Origin: Circinella umbellata | Lineage: Eukaryota; Mucoromycota; Mucoromycetes; Mucorales; Lichtheimiaceae | DNA length: 64,000 nt | Reading direction: 5' to 3' | NCBI GenBank assembly: GCA_025093555.1 | Contig: JAIWNF010000015.1 | Location: 434,001-498,000 of the forward strand | Shown: positions 45,530 through 58,101 of the stretch, in pieces | How the letters are laid out: each line of letters begins with the position of its first letter | How positions within the stretch are numbered: the stretch's first letter is position 1 | Position numbers and translations under genes: made by a program | The notes under the pieces: model-generated | Told to the model about the DNA's origin: nothing | The model's input: the letters and a program-made list of their open reading frames with translations, nothing else | The model's database searches: none

Positions 45530-47375
45530 ATGATGACTTCCAAAGCAAAAGAGAAAAATAAAAGTTCTGGAGCTTCTAGTTCTATTATTAACAAACAATC
45601 CACTTCAACAAAATTAACTTCATTTTGGACAATAGTCAAGACTATCTCTGTTACTCTATTATTTGGTTCTCTTGGTGTAAAACGATATCTTTCTCAAGGA
45701 GGACCGTTTACTCCTTTGACATGCTCAGTTTTTGGATATAAATGTGAACGAAAATATGATGTTCCGTATCATGGTGGCTATGTTCACGAAGATTATGTAG
45801 CAGCAGAACAAGTGTTCAAGGAAAACTTCTATGCAGGCGAAGAAGTAGGTGCTGGTGTATCTGCTTTTGTAAATGGCGAACTCGTGTTGAACATACAAGG
45901 TGGTTGGCAAAATTTTGAAGAGCAAATACCTTATACTGAAAACACGTTACAAATGGTGTTTTCAAGTACAAAAGTCTTGGTATTAAAAAAAAACGCACCT
46001 TTCTTTTCTGCATGAGGTTTATGGTTACACAAAAAAGAACAGAATTAATGATTACTTATAGCGTGTTGGTGTATAATATTTTAGGCTGGTATCGTGGTTG
46101 CCCGGTTTGTTGATCAGGGTATTTTATCTTACGATGAAAAGATCACAACTTATTGGCCTGAATTTGGCCAAGGAAACAAAGAAAATGTAACGTTAGGTGA
46201 TTTGGTATGTATTAGCACTGCGATTATTTGATACATTACGTATCAATGCTTTCTTTTGTGATAATTATTACCAGTATGATGCTGATTGACAATACATGTT
46301 ACAATTTCTAGATGCTACATGCAGGAGGTGTTGGATATCTAGATGTGCCTATTACATCTGCTGAAGCTGAAGATCCTGAACGCTGGTCAAATATTTTAGC
46401 CTCTCAACCTCATAACTTTGGTGGTATTCGAACTCGTAGTTATAATTCAGTTACGTATGGATGGTATATTAATGAAATTTTAAAACGTACAGCAAATACA
46501 ACTGTACATAATGTTGCGTAAGTAACTTTTATTACTTCTCTCGTATACTATTTTTATATATATCAACATCAAATTCACATGCACATTTATATTTATTATA
46601 AAGAGTAAACGAATTGAACAAGCATTATAATATTGAATGGAATCTCAAACCATATCAGCGACAATATGATGATCGAATTCCCCCATTCTACCCTGGTCCT
46701 ATTATCTTTCAAATCGCTCGACTAGTAGAATTAGTGGGCGGGCCTGTCAATTTTTTCAAGGCCATGTTTGAACCTAATGATATTGGTACCAAATCGTACT
46801 ACGGTGTATTCTTAGATGGTATCGCACCAACGGAATGCAGACGTTTGGCAGAACGTCGCATTGAAACACCAGCTATTTCTGGCTATACCAATGCTTATTC
46901 CGTAAGTTTTTCTTTTTTGTTTACCCTGCCGACCCACCCACACTTATAATAGCTCATAATAATAACGCAAACTTTACATATATATATATATATATATATA
47001 ATTCGAAAGATTGCCAAGCTAGCTGCTATGATGGCGAATGGTGGTAAGGCAGTTGTGGATGGTGAACCAGATTTGTTAAGTCCTGAAGGCTTCGCACTGT
47101 CTAGCACTCGTATTGAACCGCCTGAGATTGATTTGGTTATGGGAAAAGCAATGCCACAAGAAAAAGGGGGTTGGGGTGTATTTGATGAAATCGTTATTGA
47201 AGGCGTAGAATTCAGCGGTTGGAGTGGTGTTGGTGGTAGTGTATTTATTTGGAACCAAGAACATAAAATTGGATTTGGTTATGTAATGAATGCCAATCCA
47301 TCGTGGGAATCACCGGACAAACGAAGTATAGGAATATTAAGACAAATTGTAAAGCAAGCCTTAATAAAAAAATAA
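45530..47375 (+). CDS. Membrane-anchored serine beta-lactamase-fold hydrolase, copy 2
   Basis: Five exons (45530-45979, 46085-46204, 46312-46517, 46604-46901, 47010-47375) join to 479 residues. The layout matches copy 1: Ser-rich start, one membrane segment (TIVKTISVTLLFGSLGVKRY), then the beta-lactamase domain with S-x-x-K in FSSTKVL (Ser 145, Lys 148), YNSVTYGWYINEIL, and GWSGVGGSVFIWN. Exons 2 and 3 have the same lengths as in copy 1 (120 and 206 nt) and all intron phases agree (0, 0, 2, 0). Exon 4 is one codon longer. The two copies differ most in the N-terminus and around FFKAMFEPNDIGTKSYYGV. I chose the ATG at 45530; no upstream in-frame ATG was seen. It converges on ACR3. Confidence 0.85.
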
Positions 47376-47607
47376 CAAGGAGTAATATTTTCTATTTATA
47401 TTTTATGTATATAATGTATTCTATTGTATTTGGTTTTTGGTGATAACAAACTCTTTGAATTAAATAATAATAAAAAAAAGGTGAAAACATGTTTACACAG
47501 TAAGTAAAAGGATTTTATTGGGTAATATATGTGAATTCATGAAATACAATGTATAGGATAGAAACACGGTTAATGTACAGGTTCTCACGAATGGCGAAAT
47601 AATTTTG

Positions 47608-49336
47608 TTAAGCTTCTTCGTCCTTTTTTATAATAAGACGAGGTGATCGATTAGACCAATTCATTTTCTTTTCCAATATTAAAGCTACGTAAGTAAGTGC
47701 CAATAGTACTAGAAACAACAAGAACGAAATAGAAACCATCAGTCAGTTTGAGTTTTTTTAATATAGATAACATTACTACTTTATGTTCATCAAATCAATA
47801 AATTACCTGGAACTTCAATCAAAGGACCGATTGTTGCTGCTAATGCTTGCTGAGAATTAATACCATATGTACCAACTGCAACAGCAATAGCCAACTCAAA
47901 ATTGTTACTACCAGCTGTGAATGACTGAGTAACAACCAATTCATAAGGCATACCGATAGACTTTAATCCAAAGAATGGAATAAAGAACATGATAACAAAA
48001 TATACAAAAAGAGGAACAGCAACACGGAACACGGAACCAATATTATCGATAATTTGATGTCCTGTTACACGCATTTAATGTGAGAAATATGAGTATTAAA
48101 AAAATGTAAAAATAATCTTTAAACTGGTAGGAAAAAAATAAGTTACCTTGATTTGCGAACATAACCACAATTGTATACAACAAGCCAATCAATGCCCAAG
48201 GGCCCACATACGGTAAAAAGTTTCTTTCATACCATTGACGACCAATTGTGTAAATAAAAGCAAACCGGGTCACCATACCTGCTGCCAAAGGAATACCAAG
48301 ATAGATTAAGACAGATTGAGCAACTGGCCAGATATCAACATTGATTGCAGTATCTGTTGGTGCACCAAACCATGATGGGATAATATTGATGAAGAGAACA
48401 GAGTATGGCGAGAAAAGTGCAATTTGTAAAATTGAGTTCATACAAACTAACATTGCGCAATAATCAGGATCTCCTCCAGCAAGATGGTTCCAGATAAATA
48501 CCATTGCAATACATCTATTATGACCGTTCCCAGTAACGATGTCAGTTGTTACTCCTTGCTAAAAGAATCAATGGGTCATTGTTCCCACATATACATCCAA
48601 CCCACTTAATTTTAACAAGATATTACCTTGCGATGCCAACCATAACTACACCTGTACGAAACTCTGGAAGATCAGGTAATGTAGCCCATGCTAAACATGT
48701 CATGATGATTGGCCCAATGATCCAATTAAGGACAATAGAAATGCCCATTTGTATCCATATTTGTCTTGTCATTAAAATAGATGGTAACTTTTCATATTGT
48801 ACCTTGCAAAGTCTATTATGCACATGGTAAATATCATACTATAATATATTATAATACATATAAATAATACTTACACTGGATACATCATAATCAACAATCC
48901 AATAGCAATGGGAACTGATACCGAAGCAAATTGTACTGTTTCAAAAGATTGTTGAACACCTGGTACATAGTACCCTATAAGTACCCCCATAATCATGGCC
49001 AATAAAATCCAAAGTACCAAGAATCGGTCAAGAAAACTTAATTGTCGTAATAATGCTAAAATGAAATATACGAAGAATTTATTCCTTAATGCCATGCGTC
49101 ATTGAAACGAACTGTATAAATAACAAATGGTATGTACTTTTTCCTTTAGCAATGTCAGTGTCATTATTAGTTTGAGCAGTTGTCATTGGTTCATAGCCTG
49201 TCTTTATACAATAATCATACTGACAATCAGATGACCAGTAACATTGTTCTTGATTTTTCTTTTCAACACAATAATCATAATTGCAATTGTCTGATTTATA
49301 ACATACGGAGGGATCTCCTCCTGGTTTAGACGACAT
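47608..49336 (-). CDS. ACR3: ACR3-type arsenite efflux permease with Cys-repeat N-terminus
   Basis: Six exons (49336-49138, 49055-48875, 48812-48627, 48514-48147, 48061-47807, 47708-47608) join in phase to 429 residues. The permease has the ten-span BASS/ACR3 pattern: [51 protein letters not shown] with the conserved cysteine (Cys 190) that family members need, and [20 protein letters not shown] with the conserved glutamate. ACR3 exports As(III), and sometimes Sb(III), across the plasma membrane. The first 45 residues are unusual: two repeats of C-x5-C-x4-C (Cys 12/18/23 and 32/38/43), each ending YDYC, 20 residues apart. A CACGTG lies at 49432, and an inverted-repeat element begins 131 bp upstream of the start. 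It converges on copy 2 of the beta-lactamase-fold pair. Confidence 0.92.
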
Positions 49337-49467
49337 GCTGTTAGTTTTTGTGGAAAGGAACAGAAACAAAACAAGATTTCTGATCTGAGTCAAATAAATT
49401 TTCAACAACGAGCGAAAGTTTTCTTTGAGCGCACGTGTTCAAAGAAAAGCTTCTAAGTAATACCAAA

Positions 49468-49785
49468 TTTTTCCAAATTATTTGCGCTCAACTAAATTAA
49501 TTTGGCGTTGTCTGGGGAATAAATTTGCGTTAGTAATTTTGCGCCAATGATTTTGCACCGAATTTTTTGCACAGAAGTATGTATGTCCAAGCACTTAATA
49601 TTTTTTATCGCCTCACCAGGAAATAATATTTCATCAAAAATAATCATAAATGAATTCCATATGAGCTATTTTAGAAATAATTATGAGAATAAAGTTATAA
49701 GCACCAAGGAAGTAAATATTTTGACGCAAAAACAGGAACTCATAGCGCAAAATTAATTTAGTTCAGCGCAAATAATTTGGAAAAA
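49468..49785. mobile_element. MITE-like element with 36-bp terminal inverted repeats
   Basis: The left end 49468-49503 and right end 49750-49785 are reverse complements at 35 of 36 positions; both contain CCAAATTATTTGCGCT. Similarity fades but seems to continue inward for some 25 bases. Inside, TTTGCGC/GCGCAAA-type motifs recur near both ends, like sub-terminal transposase sites. The 318-bp element has no credible gene. A target-site duplication was not clear. It lies in the upstream region of ACR3. Confidence 0.75.
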
Positions 49786-51250
49786 ACCAGTAAAAAAAAT
49801 TACAGTAATTCCCATTTTTAGGCACATTAAGCAGTACCATGGACATGCTTTTTCTTTTTTGTAGAGCAGTAGTATCATTATTGTAATCAGCATTTCAGAG
49901 CTTCCGTACCATATACTCGTCATGAGCAGAAAAAAAAGTAAGAGGTCATTTAAGCGAATGGATACAAGTTAGTCAACAACTCTGTCGATAAACAGCAGCT
50001 CGCTATTAGGGACGATTTTGCTGACAAATAAGATATTTCTAGATTCAATATGATTGACTTATCAGAACAAAGACTATATGCGAAGAATAGAATCAGCGGA
50101 GGAATTTTGACTTTCTTTAGGTCCCCATATATATATGTATGTGTATAAAAAGGCAGAGCAACCACGTGCAGTAAAACTGATTCACGTACCATTGAGAGTC
50201 ATGAAAATGGAAGAGTAAAAAACAAATAGATTATATTTTATTCATATAATGTTTCAATAAAAAAAAAATTTAGCTATTAAGAGAAGTAATGTAGACGAAA
50301 TAAAGAAAATAGTAGGAAGAAGGACGTAGCTACGAGTCAGGGTATATTCAATTTAAAGGAATTTCATAATGCTAGTACTTATACGTAGTTATTAAACATA
50401 TATCAAAAAACGAAGTTTTTTTTTCACGTTGAAACTTACTTTTATTTTGATGACAAGAAGTGATTTTTATAAATGGCTTTTACATAACAAAATGCTCTTT
50501 GATAGTAAAGAGGGACAAGGAAGAGCAATCATATCTCACTGTAGTTACTTGTTCCTGCTATGTTTTTTTACATGTGAAATAATAAATCAGTCGCCCATAA
50601 CAACGGGTAATAAAAGAAGGAACTTGGCGATGTAACCAAATAAGACTATTGACACTTGCAAGGAGCTTCATAGAAGCAAGAGTATGATTTTAATTGCATG
50701 TAAAACGGAAGTACTATATAGCGTGTTTTACATTGAAAATAATTTTTTACATAAAAACTACCTTTGAGAAGTTGATGTGTACCCTATAATCTACCTGTTG
50801 CTTTGTATCTCGTATTAAGCGGTAGTGAGTATGATACAGAGAAATTAGTACATACTTATGCAATACAAAAAAATCATTGAAAGGTTTGCTATTTATTCAG
50901 ATTAATTTTATAAATCAGCAAGGTCTATTTTGTCTCCTGGATATTTCTTATCATCTTAGAAGTTTAAAGAAAATTATTACTATGGAAACAATGGAAATGT
51001 ATTCATACAAACCGCGTCTAAAAGATTTACTTTCAAATAAAAATGGATTTTGGCCATCATTATCATTCAAAGAAACTACATAGCAGAAAGAAAAATCTGC
51101 TTTGAATTGGCTAGAATGATCTACAAACTATGCATGCGACAAATTCTCGGCTGTATTTGAAATAGTTGCATAAAAGGGCAGTAAAAACAGTTGTGCTTAG
51201 GACCTTTGTTAAAGTTGGCATTTTTTTTCAGGAAAAAAAAAACCATAAGA
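49786..51250. other. Intergenic, no gene recognised
   Basis: This spacer lies between the inverted-repeat element and the unknown gene at 51251. Frames at 50429-50635 and 50877-51083 are short, AT-driven and not believed. It must contain the promoter of the downstream gene. Confidence 0.5.
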
Positions 51251-53271
51251 ATGATTACAAGACAAGTATTGAGTAAAATTCTTGACATTCTCAACGATGC
51301 TAATGCAGTACTTGAAGAAGAAAATGGGCATGTTGTATTACGCATAGGATCTGTTACAGAACCAGTACCAGGTAAATGACCCAACTTTACTTATGTGCGA
51401 GTGTTTGACATTGTTTTAAGTTTATATCCTTGACAAAAAAGAAATTATAAATCTTTATGCTAAAATAAATGTTCTTTGATGTAGTCCATTATCTAAAAAG
51501 AGATTACAATGATCATGAAGAATTTAATAAAGACGTGTTGTTAACAGCAACTCGCGGTACTACAACTGGGTTTCAACAACCTAATATCAGAAATAACAAC
51601 GTTTTGGCTACGCGTCGTCGTTCCCTTCGAAAATTACCTAACAACAGCGACAAAAACAGTAACATAAATAACAACCTCGTTAAGCCATTGGACAAAAAAC
51701 AGAACAGTAGTAAGCTACCCGCAGCAAACAAGGCACACAACAAAAGGGATGATTTCGAAAGAGACAAGGAAGTGGTAGCCGTTGATGTTTCTGAATCATC
51801 CTCATTCATCAAAATAAACAGAGACAATGGCACTGATGGCCGCAAAAGTTTACGTTCCTTTTCATTAGCCAATAGAACAAAAAATCAAAAGGATGTAGCA
51901 TTAGCACAAGCAAAAATTCCATCATTATTGTCAGACCCTTTACATGTTAGTAAACATGATCAGAAGAAAGACGAAAAACAAAAACGGATAATGGTTAATA
52001 ATGAAAAACAAGATGTAAAAGAAAAAAAGGTATTATTATAATGTTATGAAAGAGAATATATAAACTGCTTTTTTGTATTTTTATACTATGCTAAAGTACT
52101 CGCTATAACGATTGCTAGCGCAAAAGAACATTAAATGTTGATGATGGTGATGGTGATGGGAAACAACAAGAAGAAAAAACTCAAAATGGTTCGGTTCTTT
52201 CTACACCTATTAAAAAGCGTCGATTATTAGATCAACCAAGTAATATTTTTTCAGGTAATGATTATAATAAAATTTCATATAGAAGATACTTTTTTTTGTG
52301 GTAAAATTTAGCATCAGCTGTTACTGACACTTTATTTATGGTATATAATAGCTGTTGATGGTTTTTGTAAAGCCTCTAATAACAAGCTCAAACAAAAAAT
52401 TGAAAATCGTGGAAAATTGCTTTTTGGGAACAATCAAGTAAAACCGTCATCCCCATACAAAACGCGTAGTGTTTCTAGTAATAATCAATCAACTGTTACA
52501 AAAACAGATCCACTGACCATTGTGTATCCAGAAGATGGTGATACAGATGATGTAGCAAAAAAACTGGAAGACAAAAAGGCAAAAGCATTTATGTTACAGC
52601 AACGAGATATGGCATCTAATAAATCAGGAGAACGCAATCTTCAACAATTGATAAAACAGAATACAGGCATGTTGAATTTGTACCGCTATTGGGCTGCTTG
52701 GTCATCGTTGAAAAACGCATGTAACTATAAAAATCACATAAACCTGAATGTACACGAATTCTTATTTGGTCGAGGTAAGATCGATTCATGTTGGTACTAT
52801 TTCAGACGAGTGAAAAAAGCAGAGGAATAAAGATGGATCAAATCTTGAAAAAAAGGATATTATTCATCAATTTTTATTATTATTTCATATTAGTAAAAGA
52901 CAAGAATGATACAGAAATGGAAAAGACTATGAAATATATGAAAGCAGGTGAACGATTGTCAAAATTGGCACAAAAGTATGGAGACTTTATTGTATTAATC
53001 CCAGAGATTTTTATTCCAAGTGTTTTCCAACAGGTAACTTGAAAGTCTTTTTACTATGTCATCAAGGAAAATTATCTGAACGATATTAATAGTATACTAT
53101 TTCTGCATTTGATTTTTTACTTTTTAGATCACAGATAAAGAATTTGATGCTATTCAAAAACGATTAAGTCAAGATAAAAAGTTTGAAAATACAATGAGTG
53201 ATGTATCTCAAATTTCAAATGAGGAAGGAGCTTTGTATGATATTTTGTGGACAAAAATTGGAAATGAATAG
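51251..53271 (+). CDS. Six-exon gene of unknown function
   Basis: Exons 51251-51371, 51485-52029, 52119-52254, 52352-52774, 52894-53033 and 53128-53271 keep phase and give 502 residues. The N-terminus (MITRQVLSKILDILNDANAV) looks helical. A long basic, Asn/Lys/Ser-rich, probably disordered middle follows (about 45-310), with a nuclear-signal-like KKRRLL. The C-terminal 190 residues are ordered and helical: NLYRYWAAWSSLKNACNYKN, INLNVHEFLFGR, MKYMKAGERLSKLAQKYGDF, IVLIPEIFIPSVFQQITDKE. This layout suits a nuclear scaffold or chromatin protein, but I recognise no family and assign no function. Splice donors are good (GTAAAT, GTATTA, GTAATG, GTAAGA, GTAACT). Confidence 0.65.
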
Positions 53272-56200
53272 ATCATACATACAAATATATATATACTTCT
53301 AACGATTCCTTTCCTTACTCCCCTCAAAAAAAAAGCATATGCAACTTTTTCATTATATTTAGTATCTTAATATCTGTTTAGTAAACTAAGTTGTATATTT
53401 GTTTGTATATTATTTTTAAAAAAGAAAGCTAAGAGTTATAGTAATATCTTGTTAGTCTTTCCTGTGGAATTTTTCAAAAGTTTGTAACTAATGCTACTAG
53501 CAATAATAATAAAGGCAAAACATTGTATTATATGTATAAATATTTACCTGAAAAGTTCCATTTAATCTTTGCTAATACAACAAATGTCATCAAAGTCTTG
53601 TGTAGCAATCATTGTCATTTACATTTTTTTTTGAGGTGATAAACAGTATTTTTTCAAACAAGAATCTACACGTGGCTTTGCTGTATACAACATATCGACA
53701 GAACATGGTTTTCCTTATAAATCTTTGAGCCATATTATACTTTAAAAATGAAGGTGTAATTATGTTTATAGTCAGCCTATATAATCAATTTCTCTCAATT
53801 TATCGCTGTTCTGAAAACAGAAAAGATATTTTATGCGAATGTTTTCTATAAATATATAAGCATACCAACCAAGTAAACGCGTCCAACAAACATACAAAAT
53901 CGGGTATTACATTTATGCTATTGTCCCACCAATTCATCCAATCCATTCTCCTCACATGAAGATAATACCAAGTAGAAAGTGACTTGATAACTACATGTAT
54001 CATAATTATTATTATATTATAGTTAAGTTATACCTTTCTTCTTATGCGACTTGTATTACAATTAAATCTATTTCATGTTATTATGGTGCTTTTTTTTCTA
54101 CAAATGATTTGGTCATTTTTTTTAAATAACTGGATGAGGTTAAAATTTTATTACGGCATATACATGTATGAAAATGGATCAAAGGGATGTAACACCAAAA
54201 AAAGAGAATAATACATATAATTCATAAACTAGATTGACAATCTACTAGCTATTATAATAGGGAATCAGAATCTAAACAAATGGATGATTTGGTCATTAAA
54301 ACGTGGAGCTCAGTTGAAAAGTGGCGTTCCAATGAAATGACTTTACCAAAGTTTAGGATTTATATCCATATATGGAAAGTAGTGCGTTGTGCATTTTGAG
54401 TTTCGATCATTTCTGCAGATTTTTTTTGGTGTGGTGCTGATTCAAGTTTCAGCCTGGAATGAAAAACATAGAGTATGCAGTAGTATTTTTTTTTTTTTTC
54501 ACTTCATTGAAAACCTTAAAAAAATAGTCAAGCTTACATATTACGCTAAAAAATTAGTTGTCTTTCCCTTGAGTATTAGCAAGAAAGAATCTTGTTCCAT
54601 CCCACAAAAAAGTTTGCTTGGCAAGAATTTCTGATGTAACCTTGCTTAGTATGATAAATGTAGCGGAGATTTCAACAATTACAACAGCAAATCGGCTTGT
54701 TCATTTTTACATCGTGGATTTTGGGTTTTTTGGGTAAACTTTGTGCTGAGTTAAAGGATGATGGAAATAGGAACCCACATGTATACACATGCATGCATAT
54801 TGATTTCACTTTCATGCAAATTAAGTGGTTATTATTTTAAATCAACAAACCAGGATATTAAAGTTTCACAAAAAGAAAAAAAAATGATTTAATATTTTTA
54901 TTTATTGATCTGGTAAACAAAAAATCCACCAAAGATGGTTATTTATAATTTATAACCTGTTGTCTATTCATACGAATAGATACTCAAATCAAATAAGGAA
55001 AGAAGTTGTTACTGGGAATATTAATCGTAGATTGTTCTTATTATCTTCTTAGAACTATTAACATACATCATCATCATAAATAACTTGTAATAAACCCAAT
55101 ACGTAACTATTTCCTTTGAAAAAGACTTCATCTAGAAATTCTTTTCATCGTTAAAAAAATAAAATTGATTTTACTTTATATTAAATGCGTATTGATTAAC
55201 AAATAATCAAATTATTAAATTAGTTATGTTATTATAAGGCGTGACATTGCCTTAATATGTATTCGCTTTTTTTTCTTGTTTATGTATGACGTGTTGCGTT
55301 CACTGAGTAGATCAGTTATTGTCGTCAAATTCAAATCTTTAAAGTAAAAAAAAAGTCATCCTATGCAACGATCACAATCAACAATCTACATCACAAAAAA
55401 TGGTATGTATATAATTTTGACGAATACAAATGAAGGAGTGGAAGAATACCAACATCTGGTTGGACAGCGGGATATGAACAAGTTTTTTTTTTCTTTTTAT
55501 TCTTTAAACGACGAAAAGGAAAAGTAGAATTGGGTAATCGTTTCAGCTTATGATCGTTTTCGTTTCTCTATATATGGTCTTATAATATTATTTAGTATTA
55601 TATGATCTATTCATTTGATTTTTACAGTTAGAAAGTGTTGACAATAAGATGGCATGTGGGGACAGCCTCCTGCATTTATTGGCTCCGTGGACGCCATTTT
55701 CGTATAGGCGTGACACCACGTCCATCAGTTGTACGGACTGATGTTACACAAATAGATGTGCGACAGGGCGAATTCTTTTTCTTTATTTCTTATATGATAT
55801 GTTTGAAAAATAAAATCAAAACATATATTTTTGAAATAAATGATTATCAAAGGTCATGATTAAGGCTATTAAAAAAACAATTGGTTTTAGTTTCGACTCT
55901 AAATATTCGGAGCAGTAATAAGTTTACAGAATTTCTTTTTTATTTTAATTGATCCATTATAAATATTGTAGACGGGGATAGTTTCCAAGCTCTTAAAGAA
56001 ACTTGAGTTTTTCCAAAAAATCACATTAAGGTCCGCTAACCAATTTCTTTTTAGTTCTTGGGAGTAGGATCAGCGTGCGTTTCCAAAGAAAAATGATTGG
56101 ACCAATTTTCTTTCGCTCTCTATTTTTTTAGTCTAACAAAAAAAATGTCAAACAGATCTTTAAGGAAAGTTAAGAAGTATAAATATTTGGATGTAAAATC

Positions 56201-56357
56201 CTGGTTTTTACTTTTTTTTTTCTCCTTTCTTTGTATAACTCCATTACCGAATCTTCTTCTCTTTTTTCTATCTATAAAAAAAAACTTTTTGTTTTTTTTT
56301 GCAACCTTTCAACCTTTCTTGAGCTTTCTTTGCATAAACATATACTAGTTAGCCAAG
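53272..56357. other. Intergenic, AT-rich with one GC-richer patch
   Basis: No gene was recognised. At 55640-55770 the composition rises toward 50% GC and both strands are open. The minus strand reads TSICVTSVRTTDGRGVTPIR in part, with a stop shortly after. This may be a relic of a coding sequence. The last 250 bp before the phosphate transporter are T-rich, as in leaders of strongly expressed genes here. Confidence 0.45.
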
Positions 56358-58101
56358 ATGATGAACCCTCTGGATTTCACGTGGATTTTTGGCGTTGGTA
56401 TGGTGGTCGCCTTCATCGACGCTTATGGTATTGGTGCAAATGATGTTGCTAACTCGTTTGCCAGTTCTATTTCCTCTGGTTCATTGTCGCTTATTCAAGC
56501 CGTTATTATTGCCTGTTTCACTGAATTCTTGGGTGCTTTGTTACTTGGTTCCGGTGTTACAAAGACTATCAAGAGTGGTATTATCGATATTGATTTGTTC
56601 GCAGAAACTCCTGAAATGCTTATGATGGGCATGATGTGTGCTCTCATTGGATCTTCTACTTGGGTTTTGAGTAAGTCCTCCCTTTTAAATTTTAAGAAAA
56701 GTGTACTGTGCTTATTATCCAATTGAATGAAATAACTAAATATCGGTTTTTTTTTCTACAGCTGCTACTCGTTTCGGCTGGCCCGTGAGTACCACTCATT
56801 CTATTATCGGTGCCATTTGTGGTTTCGGTATTGCAGGTTTCGGTGGAAGTGCCGTCGACTGGACTTGGGATGGTATTATCCAAATTGTTGTTTCATGGTT
56901 CTTATCCCCTGCTCTTGCCGGTGTCATTGCTGCCATTATCTATACGATCACTAAATATGCCGTACTTCGTCGGGTCGATAGCGTAAAATGGGGTCTTCGT
57001 CTTGTCCCAGTTTACTTTTTCTTCACAGTCACCATTGCTGTCTTTTATATTTGTTTCAAGGCTCCAGGTGCTTCAGGTGTTCTTCCAATTGAACATATTA
57101 TCGCTATTGCCTTTGGCTGTGGTGGTGCTATTGGTATCTATATGGCTCTCTTCCTTTGCCCATGGCTTAAGCGTGTGGTTGTTGACCGTGAAGATGTCAA
57201 ATGGTACCATATTCCTATCATCTGGTGGGTTCCAAAGCAACGAACCATTGAAGAAGGTCTTGAAGCTGCTCGTCGAGAACTTGAAGAAGCCCAAGCTAAC
57301 CAACAAATTCCTAAGGCTGATGATGAAGAAAAGGTCGCTGGCGAGCCTATTTCAGAAAAACTTGCTTCTGCTGAAGGACACTCCGAACCTTCTTTTACTG
57401 CTGTTAATGATGAATCTAAATCTATTCAAGAACCTACCAAGACTTTCCGTGAACGTGCATTCCAAATCAAAGAACGTGTAATGGCCGTCTTATTACATGG
57501 TATTCGTCAAGATGTCCGTAACTTAAGCAACGATAAACTCTCAAAAATGCATCAAGCCGCTGAAATGTACGATGATGATGTCGAATTTATGTTCTCTTAT
57601 TTGCAAATTCTTACTGCTATTGTCGCTTCTTTTGCTCACGGTTCCAATGACGTCTCTAATGCTGTCGGTCCCTTGGCTACAATCTTCGATATCTGGCAAA
57701 AGGGTACTGTTGGTGGGGAATCTCCTGTCCCTGTTTGGGTTCTTGTCTATGGTGGTATTGCCATTGATATTGGTTTAGCTACTATGGGTTACCGTTTGAT
57801 GCGCGCTTTGGGTAATAACATTACTCGTTTGACCCCAAGTCGTGGTTTCTCTGTTGAATTGGGCGCTGCTTTGACAGTCTTAACTGCTTCTCAACTTGAG
57901 TTGCCAGTTTCAAGTACTCACTGTATTGTCGGAGCCACAGTCGGCGTTGGTCTTTGTAACGGTAGCCTTCGCGCTATTAACTGGAAGATGCTTGGTTTTA
58001 CCTTCTTGGGCTGGGTTTGTACTTTACCAGTTGCTGGTGTCATATCTGGTCTTATCTACGCTTTCTGTGCTTATGGTCCTTCTTTTGTTTACCTCCGATA
58101 A
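56358..58101 (+). CDS. PiT/PHO-4 family phosphate symporter (PHO89-like)
   Basis: Two exons (56358-56670 and 56762-58101) join in phase to 550 residues. Two PiT repeats carry the signatures GANDVANSFASSISSGSLSL near the N-terminus and HGSNDVSNAVGPLATI in the second half. Each is followed by a PVSTTHSIIGA or PVSSTHCIVGA segment. About ten membrane segments flank a hydrophilic central loop (about 255-345), rich in Glu, Lys and Ala. The family imports inorganic phosphate with Na+ or H+ across the plasma membrane. Codon choice is biased to GTC, GGT, AAG and TTC, suggesting strong expression. The start is the first of two adjacent ATGs. The coupling ion cannot be told from the sequence. Confidence 0.93.

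Noticed and set aside
51573..51872. Antisense 99-codon frame inside the unknown gene
   Set aside because: It is a shadow of the Lys/Asn/Ser-rich coding strand, whose splicing and composition are convincing.
56097..56443. Frames overlapping the start of the phosphate transporter
   Set aside because: They are T-rich leader sequence running into an alternative frame of the transporter's first exon.
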